Shown here: positions 35,116 through 45,437 of the stretch, in pieces
How the letters are laid out: the number at the start of each line of letters is the position of its first letter
Numbering within the stretch: the stretch's first letter is position 1
Made by a program: the position numbers and the translations under genes
Assembly: GCA_034509735.1 (NCBI GenBank)
Contig: JACGWO010000004.1
Location: 20,441,395-20,505,394 of the forward strand
DNA length: 64,000 bases
Origin: Sesamum alatum
Lineage: Eukaryota; Streptophyta; Magnoliopsida; Lamiales; Pedaliaceae
Direction: 5' to 3'
The notes under the pieces: generated by a model
Database searches by the model: none
Seen by the model: the letters and a program-made list of their open reading frames with translations, nothing else
What the model was told of the DNA's origin: nothing

Positions 35116-37129
35116 TGTTAGAATAGGTAACCGTGAAGCCAATCTTTTTAGGCTTATATAACCTATTTCTGACGATATGGTGTTTAAATAAAGTTTATAA
35201 ATAAAAGTTATATTCATATTGGGCATTAATTCTTTGTTTGTGTTCACTTAAACTGCTTTTACATTACAAAACTGTTCAATGCACAAACCAAACCCACAGA
35301 CTGAAAGGTTAATCCAAGAAACTAGACTGCGCATAGGATGGCAAGTCATGAAATCCATTTCTGTGGATTGGTCCTGATATACTCCAAGTCGAAGGACATC
35401 AAGATAGGGTATCGAGAGTCCATTTGAGACATGCACTAAGCGATTGCAGTCGCGTTTCATCGACAAGTAATGAGGGTCGTCCATGCAATATTAGTGGGTT
35501 AGCCAGCTTGGTGTCGGCTAACTGAGGTGACTCGTGGGAATCGTCATATGGGAAACCTTGAGTGGGTTGATCGGTATGACTCGAATTCCCAATCCCGACA
35601 TTACGGGTTTGGTTCTTAGACTTGAGGGACTATTGTGGTCAACATACACACCGTGCCTTGTATCTTTAGATTTGGCAAGAGGCTACCAAGTCAACAGACC
35701 TCGATTGTCATAAGCCCTATTTCTAGTGCAATTTATGGTGTGTAGTGTGAACAATGGGTCCTAACTGCAATCCCTCTCCTGTCAAAAGGAATTTGACAGT
35801 AATGTCTCACTTACACTCTAAGACTCGTCCTCCAGTAAATCTGTGGCCACAGTGACTGAACAGTAGGATGACATCCCTGTAACATTTTGGTGTGGGACGA
35901 GCCAAAACTTTAGTCAAAGAATGGGTACCATGACACCTATCGTCCACAACCCTAGAATATAGTTGTTGAGATGGAAGACAGAAGGACAAACGTACTAAAG
36001 AACCTAAATGTTCACGGGGGTTGCGCATAATATTCACCTAGTCTCTAGTGTCATGGACCGTTGTTAGACGGCCACTCATGGTGAAGGACAAATTTCCATC
36101 ATAGGATGATAAGAATTCGGACCAGTCTAGCTGAGGGTGAACCTAAAGAGTCACACACAATTAACCGGTAAATGGAGGAATTAATTTGGAATTAATTTCC
36201 GAGAGATAGAAAAATTTAATTAGATTAAATTAGTTTTCTCTTTTTCTTGGATTATTAATTTTTTTAATTGATTTAAATAGAATTACTAATAAATTAGATT
36301 TATTAAATTGAGGAAAAATGGGCTTCAAAATGATTATGTAATATTTAAAAGCCTAAGGGATTATTTAAATTAGATTTAAAAGTATTTCCATAAAATCCAT
36401 CTAGTGATGGAACGGACAAGATCGAATGGAGAGATCAATGGCCAAGATTAAGTTTGACTTAGTCTTTTAGCCTAAGTTAACTAGGATTTGAAGGTCAAAA
36501 TCCTAGTTCAACCTATGCTCTTTATGAGAGTTTTGAAGAGGACTAGGAGATGTCTCTTCCTATAAATTCTCATAGAGACACACAAACCACAGGTAATGAT
36601 CTCTAGCACACACACACTCGGGAGCCTCTCTCTCTCTCTCTCTCGTCTCTCTCTCTCTCTCGTCCACCTCTCCTCTTCCACTCTCCAAGAATGTTCCAAG
36701 ATCCTTGCCTTTGAATACAAGAGAACTATAGGCAAATCGATCACGTTAATTCATAACGCTAGGTCAGTTTGTCCTCCTATATTCTTCTTGATTTCTTGCT
36801 AGCACGGGAATCAAAAGATCCGGTGGATTGGGTGGATGCAATTTAGAGGGTTTCTAATTTCAGATTTTTGGTGGACAAATGTGGAACAGCGCACGTAGAA
36901 ATACGAAGAAAACAATAATGGGTAGGTCTCATGTTTCTTTCGTTGCAACCATGATCTTAGCATGTTTATTTTCTTGTTCATGAGATACACGGAACGCCCA
37001 TGAGGTTCAAGGGAACACCCCTTGAACGTGTATTTTTTATTTTCGTTTATAGCAATGTTTAATTTTCGTGTTAATTTATCACGCTTCCGCATTCGCGCTC
37101 CCTCCCGGGACGATCCACGCATGCTTTCA
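35116..37129 (+). repeat. 3' LTR of element B
   Basis: It starts TGTTAGAATAGGTAACC and ends GCATGCTTTCA. It carries many 1-3 bp indels against the 5' LTR, mainly at homopolymers, and a (TC)n run at about 36627-36662. The TSD GGAAC follows. Confidence 0.93.
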
Positions 37130-37394
37130 GGAACAATGCTAGAAAGAGTTCTACATAAAGATTGACAAAGATTGGTTTTCCTTTTACATTTTATGTTACC
37201 TTTGTCTTGTCGCTTTTAAGCCACATGTCCAGCATGTTTTCTTTTATTATTTGTTTTTTGACAAACACCGAACGCCTAGGAACTTCAAAGGGAACACTCC
37301 TTTGGATCAGGTTTAAATATGGCCTCAAATATACGTTTTTTACGCTTCCGTTACGTTCCCTAAGGGCCCGTTACCCGATTCCTCTTTCGTTTTC

Positions 37395-37630
37395 TCCCTA
37401 TCTGTTTCATCATTTGCTCTGAAGTGTTTAGTGTGTTGTGCAAAGATGCAGAGAATCATGACTCTATTACAAGTTTATCAATTGGCTAGGGGTGTTCCCT
37501 CCCATCTCTCAAGTTTCTTTGCAGACAGCTTGCTCATTTTTTGCAAGGCAACAGTTGTAGAAATTTGGGAAATCAGAAAGATTCTTCAGGTGTATGAAAG
37601 GGTGTCGGGTTAAACGGTAAAATTTGGAGA
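37395..37630 (+). pseudogene. LINE ORF2: middle RT after the LTR nest, broken
   Basis: It continues the RT as SPYLFHHLL and then, in shifted frame, QLARGVPSHLSSFFADSLL, where FADS replaces the usual F/YADD catalytic box. It ends with LQVYERVSG, the expected LxxYExxSG motif. A stop follows at 37611. The RT thumb and everything downstream are absent. Confidence 0.82.
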
Positions 37631-37639
37631 AATCATAAA

Positions 37640-37960
37640 AGGTGTATAGCCCGAATCTGTCAGTTGCGCTCAGAAATGATGTCACACGAGTTCTCCATGT
37701 GAAGGACTGTGGAAAAGTTTGAAGGATTACGTAGAGCACATCACATACACACCAGAAGAAGTCACGGATTACAATCCCAACATGCCCTCCTCCGCTGTCC
37801 AAAAATAACACCACTGCAAAAATTCGCCTTCAGATGCCCAACCGCCAACAGAAACCCAATGCCGAAATTGTGGCCTCACCACACATTGCATACTTCTTCT
37901 TGTTCCGTTCTTGAAGATACACAAGAAAAATGCTGAGCAAAAGAAATAACCTCCAAAGGA
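37640..37960 (-). pseudogene. Possible RNase H fragment of a plant LINE, minus strand
   Basis: The minus frame at 37814-37700 reads VLFLDSGGGHVGIVIRDFF, resembling the start of plant RNase H domains (NVDGAV...VGVVIRD). Upstream on the minus strand, a broken Trp/Pro-rich stretch would fit the linker before it. It is opposite in orientation to the adjacent LINE RT, so it comes from another insertion or an inversion. The match is short. Confidence 0.4.
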
Positions 37961-38484
37961 GTTTTTTCATTGCCCTAAAAAAATTTCTGATTGCGGTGAC
38001 CTAATTATATGTCCAGGCTAGAACAAGGCAGGTATGATATTGATTTTTATCTAGCAGTTTATGTAGCCTTCAAAACCATGCTTCCGCTTATCCCTTCAAA
38101 AAAATTAATGCACCACCCATGGAATATGAGTCAATGCCCAACATTGATGAGATAAATAGCCAACCCAGCATGACATGCAGGCTTCATCTTCATGGTCTGC
38201 ATCACAAAAAGGGGCAACCCGTTTTACCTTCGGTCAAGTTTACTACAAATAGGAATCACTCTTCTACTTAGACGCTACAAAAACATTATACTTTTTTTTC
38301 TTGACATGTGCCCCCCCCCCCCCAGAAAAGACCAACCTCTCGTTCAACTTGGAAAAGAACCCTCTCTGATTCCATCACTGCTGCAAGTTCCCGTTGTGCC
38401 AAGTGATAGGCACTCTTAACATTAAAAATCCACTCTTTGAGCAATGCCAGGTGATTCTATCTCTAAGTGAAAAAGGAAAGTGTT
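37961..38484. other. Unassigned spacer
   Basis: It contains a 12-base C run at about 38311. No supported gene is seen. Confidence 0.5.
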
Positions 38485-38688
38485 TCATATTATCCTCTCG
38501 CAAGGTTCTCTGCACATTAAAAGTTGGATTATAGGAATATTATCATTAGGTAATAATAGTGGTGGGGCCGCTAAAGCCGGGCCATGAACAGAGGTAGTAA
38601 TCATCCGTTGGAGGTCCCTCAGCGGGACGGGGACTGTTCTTTCGGAGGAGGTATTCGTGAAGGTGCTGGTAGCTTCCATCGTTCTCAC
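38485..38688 (-). pseudogene. Start of a gag-like reading frame of the Gypsy-type element
   Basis: The ATG at 38688 lies only 24 bp after the PBS. The frame (67 codons) contains a Ser/Thr-rich start (MEATSTFTNTSSE) and PVPLRDLQRMI. I do not recognise a domain. Gag is suggested by position after LTR and PBS only. At 46880-47482 a chimeric frame shares its first 22 or so codons and then runs into element C's GC-rich leader, an artefact of the duplication. Confidence 0.4.
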
Positions 38689-38711
38689 GTCTTAGCTCTA
38701 AGTTTCTCACA

Positions 38712-38722
38712 AACGGCGCCAA
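38712..38722 (-). other. Primer binding site (tRNA-Asp type) next to LTR1
   Basis: On minus, TTGGCGCCGTT directly follows the LTR end GCATCA. A second copy lies at 39173-39183, and further copies in the duplicated segment at about 47505 and 47960. Confidence 0.6.
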
Positions 38723-39135
38723 TGATGCAAGAAAAAAATGTGATACTCGATACAGTTAGGGCGCAATATTAAAAGTGAAATATTAAGAATTAAGATAGCG
38801 AAATGAGTGCAAATGAGAGTGTTATTCCTCGTTTTGTATGTTACAAATAAGAGGTTGATATAAAGAAAGGGCCTAAGTACGAAAGTACAATATTTCTTTC
38901 AACTAGAGAGCATGAAAAGTGAAAGTGTAAGTATGTAGGTTACAAGGTTGAAGATATGGGGGTCTGAGCGTGCCCTCTCCGCAGGGGGGGGCTCTCTATT
39001 TATAGGCAACCTTCAAGGTAGTGGGATAAGGTTGATTCCGCCCATGGATTTAGTGGAGGCCCTAACGGTTAGGGGGATCCCTCTTGGATTTGGTGGAGTG
39101 TTATCAATTGGTGGTTGATAACCCATGATTTTCGA
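38723..39135 (-). repeat. LTR1 of the Gypsy-type element
   Basis: About 413 bp. Minus-strand ends are TCGAAAATCATGG and TTGCATCA. It is homologous to LTR2. A TATA-like CCTATAAATAGAG lies on minus at about 38994-39006. Confidence 0.6.
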
Positions 39136-39183
39136 GGGAGGTTCTCACGTCTTAGCTTTATGTTCTTCACACAACGGCGCCAA

Positions 39184-39444
39184 TGATGCAAGAAAAAAAT
39201 GTGATACTCGATACAGTTAGGGTGCAATATTGAAGTGAAATATTAAGAATTAAGATAGCAAAATGAGTGCAATTGAGAGTGTTATTCCTCGTTTTTGTAT
39301 GTACAAAATAAGAGGTTGAATAAAGAAAGGGTTTAAGTACGAAAGTATAATATTTCTTTCAACTAGAGAGCATGAAAAGTTGAAAGTTGTAGTATGTAGG
39401 TACAAGGTTGAAGTATGGGGTCTGAGCGTGCCCTCTCTGTAGGG
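39184..39444 (-). repeat. LTR2 of the Gypsy-type element, part 1
   Basis: The same sequence as LTR1 from TGATGCAAG up to the insertion point of element C. The 5 bases before C are TAGGG here and CAGGG at the other two junctions. Confidence 0.6.
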
Positions 39445-41552
39445 TGAAAGAAAATCCGGTGGATTCGTCCCGGGAATTGCGCCAATGCGGAAGCGCGTAA
39501 AAATAAACATATTAAAATAAAGGCATGCTTTTAATATAAAGAACACGCTCAAGGGGGATGTTGCCCTTGAGGTTTCCCGGGCGTTCGGTGTATCTCATGA
39601 TCATAAAACAATTAAATAAATCATGGGAGGCCATAGAGTTTGAAAATAAAGAGGGACGAAAATCTTAAACGAGACCTACCCGTTGTTGTTTTCGTCTTCA
39701 ACTGCTACTCGCGTTGTTCCCCGTTTGCACCAGACCTCGTTTCTTGAGATCCTCCAAATCGTGACACACGATCCACCCTAACGTATCTTGCACGTCGTGC
39801 TAGCAACGAACAAGTATTATTTTTGGAGTGGACGAATCAATAACTCGTTATCAATTAACGGTATTGTTCGTCTAAGTTCTTGATGTTCCAAGAACAAAAA
39901 GAACTAAGAAAAATATTTTCTCTGCTAGAGAAAGAGAGAGGGGGCGGACGAGAGGTAGGAGAGGGAGAGTGTTGTTTGTGTGTGTTTTTCAGAATCATCA
40001 TCCTCTTTAAATGTTTGGAAGCTAGGGGTTTATTATAGAGGAAGAGTTTAATCCTCTTTAAAACTCAAACTCTAAGTAACCTAATTTGACTAGGATTTTG
40101 ACCTAGTCAAAGTCCTAGTCAAACTAAGTGTTTGACCTAGGTCAAACGAATCCTAGAGCCTTTCCATCTCCCCTTTCCATCTCGACCGTTGATTTTAAAA
40201 TTTAATGGAATATTTAAATCCTATTAAATATTCCAAAAGGCTAAATAAATATAATAAATTAATATTATAATTTATTCTTAAGCCTATTAAATCAACCCTT
40301 TTAATAAATCCTATTTATTAATTTAATTCCTTTTATCAAATAGAAGGAATTAATTTCTCCAAGAAAATATAGGTACCGATTAAATCTAATTTTAATCATT
40401 CCTTTACTCCAATATTTATTCCAAATTAAATACTAAGTGTGTGTGGATAGTGTCTGTGACTCTTTAGGTTCACCATTCAGCTAGACTTGGTCGGATTCCT
40501 AGAATCCGTCCGTTACCATGGGTGGGCCATCTAGCAACGGTCCATGGCACTAGAGACTAGGTGAAATATTCGGGATGAACATTTAGGTTCTAAAGATAAT
40601 ACTTGTCCTTCCTCTGTCTTCGGTCTCATCACTTAGGGTCTAGGGCACGGAAGATGCCAGGTACCAAAAAAAAAAAGAAAAAAACATTTTTGGACCTAAG
40701 TGTCAGTCTGTCCTCACTAAATGCCGCAGGGAACCTTTTTCCCTTCTGTTCAGTCACTGTGGCCACAGATTTCAGGGACAAGAGACACAGAGCATATATG
40801 AGACTCAACTGTCAACACCTTTTGACAGGAGGACAGATCCTTTCTTGGAAAACTACTGTCACTTTGTACACCCGAGCTGCACTAGACATGGCTTATGACT
40901 ACTCAAGAGTATTTTGGCAATCTCTTCACCATATCTAAGATACAGACCTGATGCACAGGTAAACTCAGCAGTTCCTCAAGTCAAAGGACTTGGCCTGTAC
41001 CGTTGGAAACCGGGAACACACGTCATAAAAAAAAAACCTTGCTGAATAAAAAAAATAACCATACTCAAGGTCCTCCCGTAAGACGGTTCCCTGCGAGTCA
41101 CCTCAAGTCAGTGCTTCCGTAGCACGCTGACCTACTAACACTGCTTAGACGACCTTCGCCACCCGTCGATGAAATACGACAGCAGATGCTTAGTGCAAGT
41201 TCAAAGGGAATCCCGGTACCCAATTTCGGGATTCCTTGACTTGGAGAAAAAAAAAAAAAAAAAAAAAAAAACAAAAAACACCTTTCCACAATGGACTGAT
41301 TCGGATAAGACTGATTTCATGGACCTACCTCCAAAGCGTTAGTCCCAGTCCCCGAAAATCGTTTCTCAATCCGTGGGCTTTGTTGCGTAGTGAACAGAAA
41401 TGTAAATGCAAAGATAAGTGAACGTAAACAAGTATTGCCATAGTGAATTTTCACTTCTTTATTTCATACATATTTTATCAAAATACAAAGAATTGTCTAG
41501 ACATAGGTTACATATTCCTGCCAAAATTGGCTTACATGTCACCTTTCTAACA
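39445..41552 (-). repeat. 3' LTR of element C, copy 1
   Basis: Read on minus, it starts TGTTAGAAAGGTGACATG and ends TTTCTTTCA. Relative to the copy-2 LTR it carries extra bases and A-rich inserts at about 40666-40687, 41025-41052 and 41247-41279. Confidence 0.92.
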
Positions 41553-41579
41553 ATCTCCCACTTGACCTTTAAAGCCAAT

Positions 41580-43230
41580 TGCCCATATGCTTAATCCCCA
41601 TCTTCTCAAGATGTTGCGTATGAGCGCTCTGCGACATAGGCTATTGTCAGTGGGTCTGCTGTGTTGTCCTGCGAGTTGACTCGGTCCATCCGGACGTCAC
41701 CTCTTCCTACCATTTCTCTAAGAAAGATGGTAGCGTCTAAGAATATGTTTGGAACGGTGATTGAGATCTCGGTTCCTTTGCTTGCGCTATAGTCTGTGTT
41801 TATCACAGAAGATGAGCACGGGCTCGGCGATGCTAAGCACACCACACCCAACTCTTGGATGTAGTTTCTCTCATCCAAAACCGCTTCCCTTAGCAGCTTC
41901 TGAAAGCTGCTATGTTTCAGCCTCTGTGGTGGAGTCAACAACGGTTTGCTTGCTTGGAACTTTTCCAAGCTACTACTCCTCCATTGAGTTTTGAATACGT
42001 ACCCCGATAGAGACTTGGCATCATCGTCATCAGACTGGAAGCTAGGTCGCTAAAGCCTTCCAGAATTAGTTCTCCATTGCCATTGACTAGGAACATTTCC
42101 TTAGTCCTTCTTAAGGTACTTTAGGATGCCCTTAACAGATTCCAATGTGCCTCTCCTGCGCAGGACTGATATCTGCTTGTTACGCTCAAAGCGATATCCA
42201 ATGTCAGGCCTAGGTCAAAGTGGACCGCATATTGTATTGGCTACCTACGGCGGAGGCATAGGGGATGACCTTCATCCTTTTAAGTTTCTCATCAGTCTGT
42301 GGGGGACGTTTTCTTGGATAACTTGATCCCATGCCTCATTGGAAAGGAATCCTCGTTTGGAGTTGTCCATTCGATATCTCTTTAGGACTTTCTTCCATAA
42401 TACGAGTTTTGGGTGAAGTCCTAACATCCTTTTAGATCTGTCTCCCTGACAATCTGGATGCCTAGGAATGTAGGAGGCTTCACCCAAGTCCTTCATTTGG
42501 AAAAACTGGGTTGACAACCATGCTTTTTGTGTTTCCTAACATTCTGACGTCATTACCAATGAGCCAGAATGTCATCCACATAAAGCCACTAGGAACAACT
42601 ATTGAGCTCCCACTGACCTTCTGTATACACAAGGGTCGGATTCGTTTTGATGAAGTCATATCCCCGTATTACTTTCATCAAATCGAATGTTTCCAACTTT
42701 CGGAGGCTTGTTTGAGGCCATAGATGGACTTCTGGAGGCGACAGACTTTCTGTTCTTCTCCAGTGACCGTGAAACCTACGGCTGATCATATAGATCTCTT
42801 CTTCAACGAAACCGTTGAGGAAGGCCGTTTTTCACGTCCATCTGCCATATCTCATAGTCATACCATGCTGCTATGGCGAGCCAGAATCCGAATGGACTTA
42901 GCCATGGCTACAGGCGAGTAGGTAATCACTCAAAATTGACCCCCATAAGGGTCGTTGAGTGTATCCCTTAGCTACAAAGCCTAAAGCTTAAAGGTTGTGA
43001 CTTCTCCATCAACGCCAAGTTTGCGCTTGTAGACCCACTTACAGCCCACTGGCTTAATACATTTCGGTGGATCTACGAGACTCCAAACTTGGTTTTCCGC
43101 TCATGGAGTCCATTTCGGCTTTCATGGCCTCAAAGCCATTTCCCGGAGTCGATGTCAGACATCGCTTCTCCATAAGTCTTAGGATTGTTATCCAAAAGAT
43201 CGGTCGCACCTAGAAAGCCATATCTCATTG
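41580..43230 (-). pseudogene. Copia RT and RNase H of element C, copy 1, broken
   Basis: Reading minus from 43230, the RT pieces are in several frames. The YVDD box region lies at about 42590-42540, disrupted by inserted bases (GTGGATGACATTCTGGCTC). RNase H pieces lie at 42060-41600 with EVCLDERNYIQELGV-like sequence and the tail DRVNSQDNTADPLT. Copy 2 shows the same sequence with far fewer breaks, so much of the damage here may be sequencing error. Confidence 0.8.
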
Positions 43231-44570
43231 GAGGTCTGGACTCTCTAGTGGACCTACGGAGAACGGGAACGTCAGTGGTGACTGTGGGCGCTGACTGTAT
43301 CGGAGCCGGTGGTTCAGGAACCGGGGCTGGCTGTTCCTGAGGCTGTCCTTCATGCCTAGCATGTTGGACTTCTTCGGAGGTTGGTCAGCCCTTCGGCTGT
43401 CTATCCTGAATCCTCTAAGTTGAGGGTTCCGGCGGCTTTCTTCTGATGGCTGGATTCCATCACTTGATTCCTCAAGGATCAGCTCATCAAGGTTGGATAT
43501 CCTCCGGGTAAGCCTTGCTCCAAGAATACTGCTTTCTTGAAACAAACACCTTTTGTTCCAAGGGGTCATAAAAAGTAATAACCCGGCAATTTCTTTAGGG
43601 TATCCAACGACCTGCATAAGCTAGACCTAGGATTCTAACTTATTCTCCCACTAACCTCTTTGACGTATGCGGGGCTTACCCCACACTTTCAAAGTAGTTG
43701 TAGAATGCAGGCTTGCCGTGCCATATCTCATATGGCGTTTTGGGTCAATGTGCTAGTAGGCGCCAAATTCAATAATTTGGCCGCCGTTTTACTAGTGCAT
43801 AGCCCCAAAAACGATGAGGGCAATTGGGTAAACTCATCATGGACCGAACCACGTCCAACAGGGCTCGATTCCTCCTTTTCAGAGACACCATTTAACTGCG
43901 GTGTTCCTGGAGGTGTCCATTCTGATATTATAATCCATTTCTTTTAGATAGTCTAGGAACCCCGGTACTAAGGTATTCACCGCCTCGTCCGACCGAAGGA
44001 TTTTAATTTTGCAGTTGTTTGGTTCTCCACTTCAAGTCTGAATTCTTTTAAACCTCTCAAGAAGCTTCAGACTTTGTATACTCATCAGGTATACAATACC
44101 ATACCGTGAATGATCATCGGTGAAGGTTATGAAGTAGGAGAACCCACCTCGGGCCTGCGTCCTTAAGTGGTCCACATACATCTGTATGACCAAGTCCAAC
44201 AGACCTGTGGCAAGCCTGCTTTGTCCTACAAAGGGCCTCTTGGTCATTTTCCCTCTTAGACAGGACTCACAAGTTGGTAGATCGTTCAAGTCCCCAACCT
44301 CTAGGTTTCTTTGAGTCTACCAACCTTTTCATCCTATCTTGGGATATGTGACCTAGTAGACTTGTGGCAAAGCCTGTTTTGTCTACAAGGGGCTTCTGGG
44401 TCATTTTCCTTCTTAGACAAGATTCACATGTTGGTAGCTTACTCAAGTCCCCTACCTCTAGGTTCTTGAATCTACTAATCTTTCCATCCTGTCTTGGGAT
44501 ATGTGACTAACCTTGCGTGCCACAAGTCGTGTGTTCCCGTTTATTATCTGTTTGTACGTTTGGAGAGGAG
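43231..44570 (-). pseudogene. Copia protease-integrase region of element C, copy 1, broken
   Basis: The integrase core with TQARGGFSYFITFTDDHSRYG lies at about 44175-44105, in two readable pieces. The first catalytic Asp survives in the nucleotide sequence (CAGATGTATGTGGACC, about 44185) but one base is missing just upstream, so the frame shifts. HHCC finger sequence appears twice (44213-44362 and 44363-44515) because of a local duplication. The protease motif is not readable. Confidence 0.78.
44213..44515. repeat. Tandem duplication of about 150 bp in integrase of element C
   Basis: Two adjacent segments both run from a TTTGTC-TACAA-GGG-CTT stretch through CAAGTTGGTAG and the CCTCTAGGTT motif to GGGATATGTGAC. 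They differ at many sites, so this is not an exact read duplication. Elements A and B have one copy. Confidence 0.65.
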
Positions 44571-45437
44571 TTTTGGGGTTACTCCCTCTTCCCAATGCCC
44601 TTTCTCACGGCAATTGATACATATGCCATATGCCTTTGACTGTTGCTTGGAGACAATCTTTCCCTTTCCTTTGCCTTTCCCCTCTTTTGGCAATGGGAAA
44701 CACTCTTAGTGTTCGTAGCTTGCTTTGACGCCTTTCCCTTCCCTTTCTTCTTCTTTCCAACGTCCGGCAACCCTTGCCTTTCGTATTAGAAGTCGAAGCA
44801 ACCTCCAAACAATACCGAAGGCCGTGGGGACTTCTTAGTCGTTGCCTCATATTGCACCAACATATTGATTCAACTCATGAATGCCTTCTCAAGTGCGTTC
44901 ATGTTGTAGTTGACGATAAAATTGGGTCAAAGGAGGGTGGGAGTGACTGAAGGATCACATCTATGTACGTTTCATTATCGGAGACCTACCTTTAGGTCCT
45001 CGAGCTTTTCCACAGCGGTAAGCATTTTAACCCCGTGCTCTTGTACAGAGGATCCTTCTGTAATTTTAGTTCCAAAGAACACCCTTGGTCGCGACATACC
45101 TAGTATTGCCTTGTCCGGGACTGCATAGCATCCTTAAGGCGAAGCCATAATGGAAGGGACATCGTCTAGCCTTTCATATTGCTTCTGAATCTCATTGGTT
45201 CATCGAAGCAAGTATGATGCTACGGACCTTCCGCGTTATCCTTATGCCAAGTCCTCGAACGTCTCACGTTCTTCTGGGTGGATCCTTCCCAGTAAGGTCC
45301 TAGGGAAAGGCTCGTCCATGATGTAGCCTTGGTTCTCGTAATCTAGGCACTATCCTGAGATTATGCAACCAGTCGTTGCGAATTGGTCTCCATTGAATTG
45401 TTTGTCTCAAATATGGTTATAGTGGGTTCTTAGACAT
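44571..45437 (-). pseudogene. Copia gag of element C, copy 1, broken
   Basis: The ATG is at 45437 (minus). The CCHC region is near 44630-44580, with a Lys-rich linker before it (GKKKKGKGKAS, about 44760). TEGSSVQEHG is readable near 45060. Frameshifts are numerous. Confidence 0.8.

Larger units (their letters stand above)
23658..37129 (+). mobile_element. Ty1/Copia element B, complete with TSD
   Basis: The layout is 5' LTR 23658-25617, PBS 25619-25630, leader, gag from 31083, pol to about 35095, PPT 35104-35115 and 3' LTR 35116-37129. A perfect 5-bp TSD, GGAAC, is at 23653-23657 and 37130-37134. Two solo LTRs of the same family lie in its leader and expand it. All protein domains can be found but none is intact over its full length. 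The LTR pair differs in length (1960 and 2014 bp), mostly by small indels. Confidence 0.95.
21743..37389 (+). mobile_element. Solo LTR of the Copia family, interrupted by element B
   Basis: The left part is 21743-23657 and the right part 37135-37389, together about 2.17 kb. It starts TATTAGAATAGGTGACC (TG mutated to TA) and ends about CTTTCG (CA mutated to CG). A perfect TSD, TTTTC, is at 21738-21742 and 37390-37394. It resembles the LTRs of element A more than those of B. The host is the LINE RT gene. Confidence 0.9.
19960..37630 (+). mobile_element. Plant LINE (non-LTR retrotransposon), ORF2 remnant split by a 15.6-kb LTR nest
   Basis: The two halves are 19960-21742 and 37395-37630. Reading across the nest and counting the TSD (TTTTC) once, the QGxPxSPYLF region of the RT becomes continuous, which shows the halves were one element. 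The left half holds the endonuclease and early RT, the right half the middle RT with the catalytic box. No ORF1 or 3' tail is seen. The coding sequence is heavily decayed. Confidence 0.85.

Noticed and set aside
37395..37960. Twin-priming inversion to explain the LINE RT (+) next to RNase H (-)
   Set aside because: Twin priming would place the 3' part on the other side of the 5' part; the order seen does not fit.
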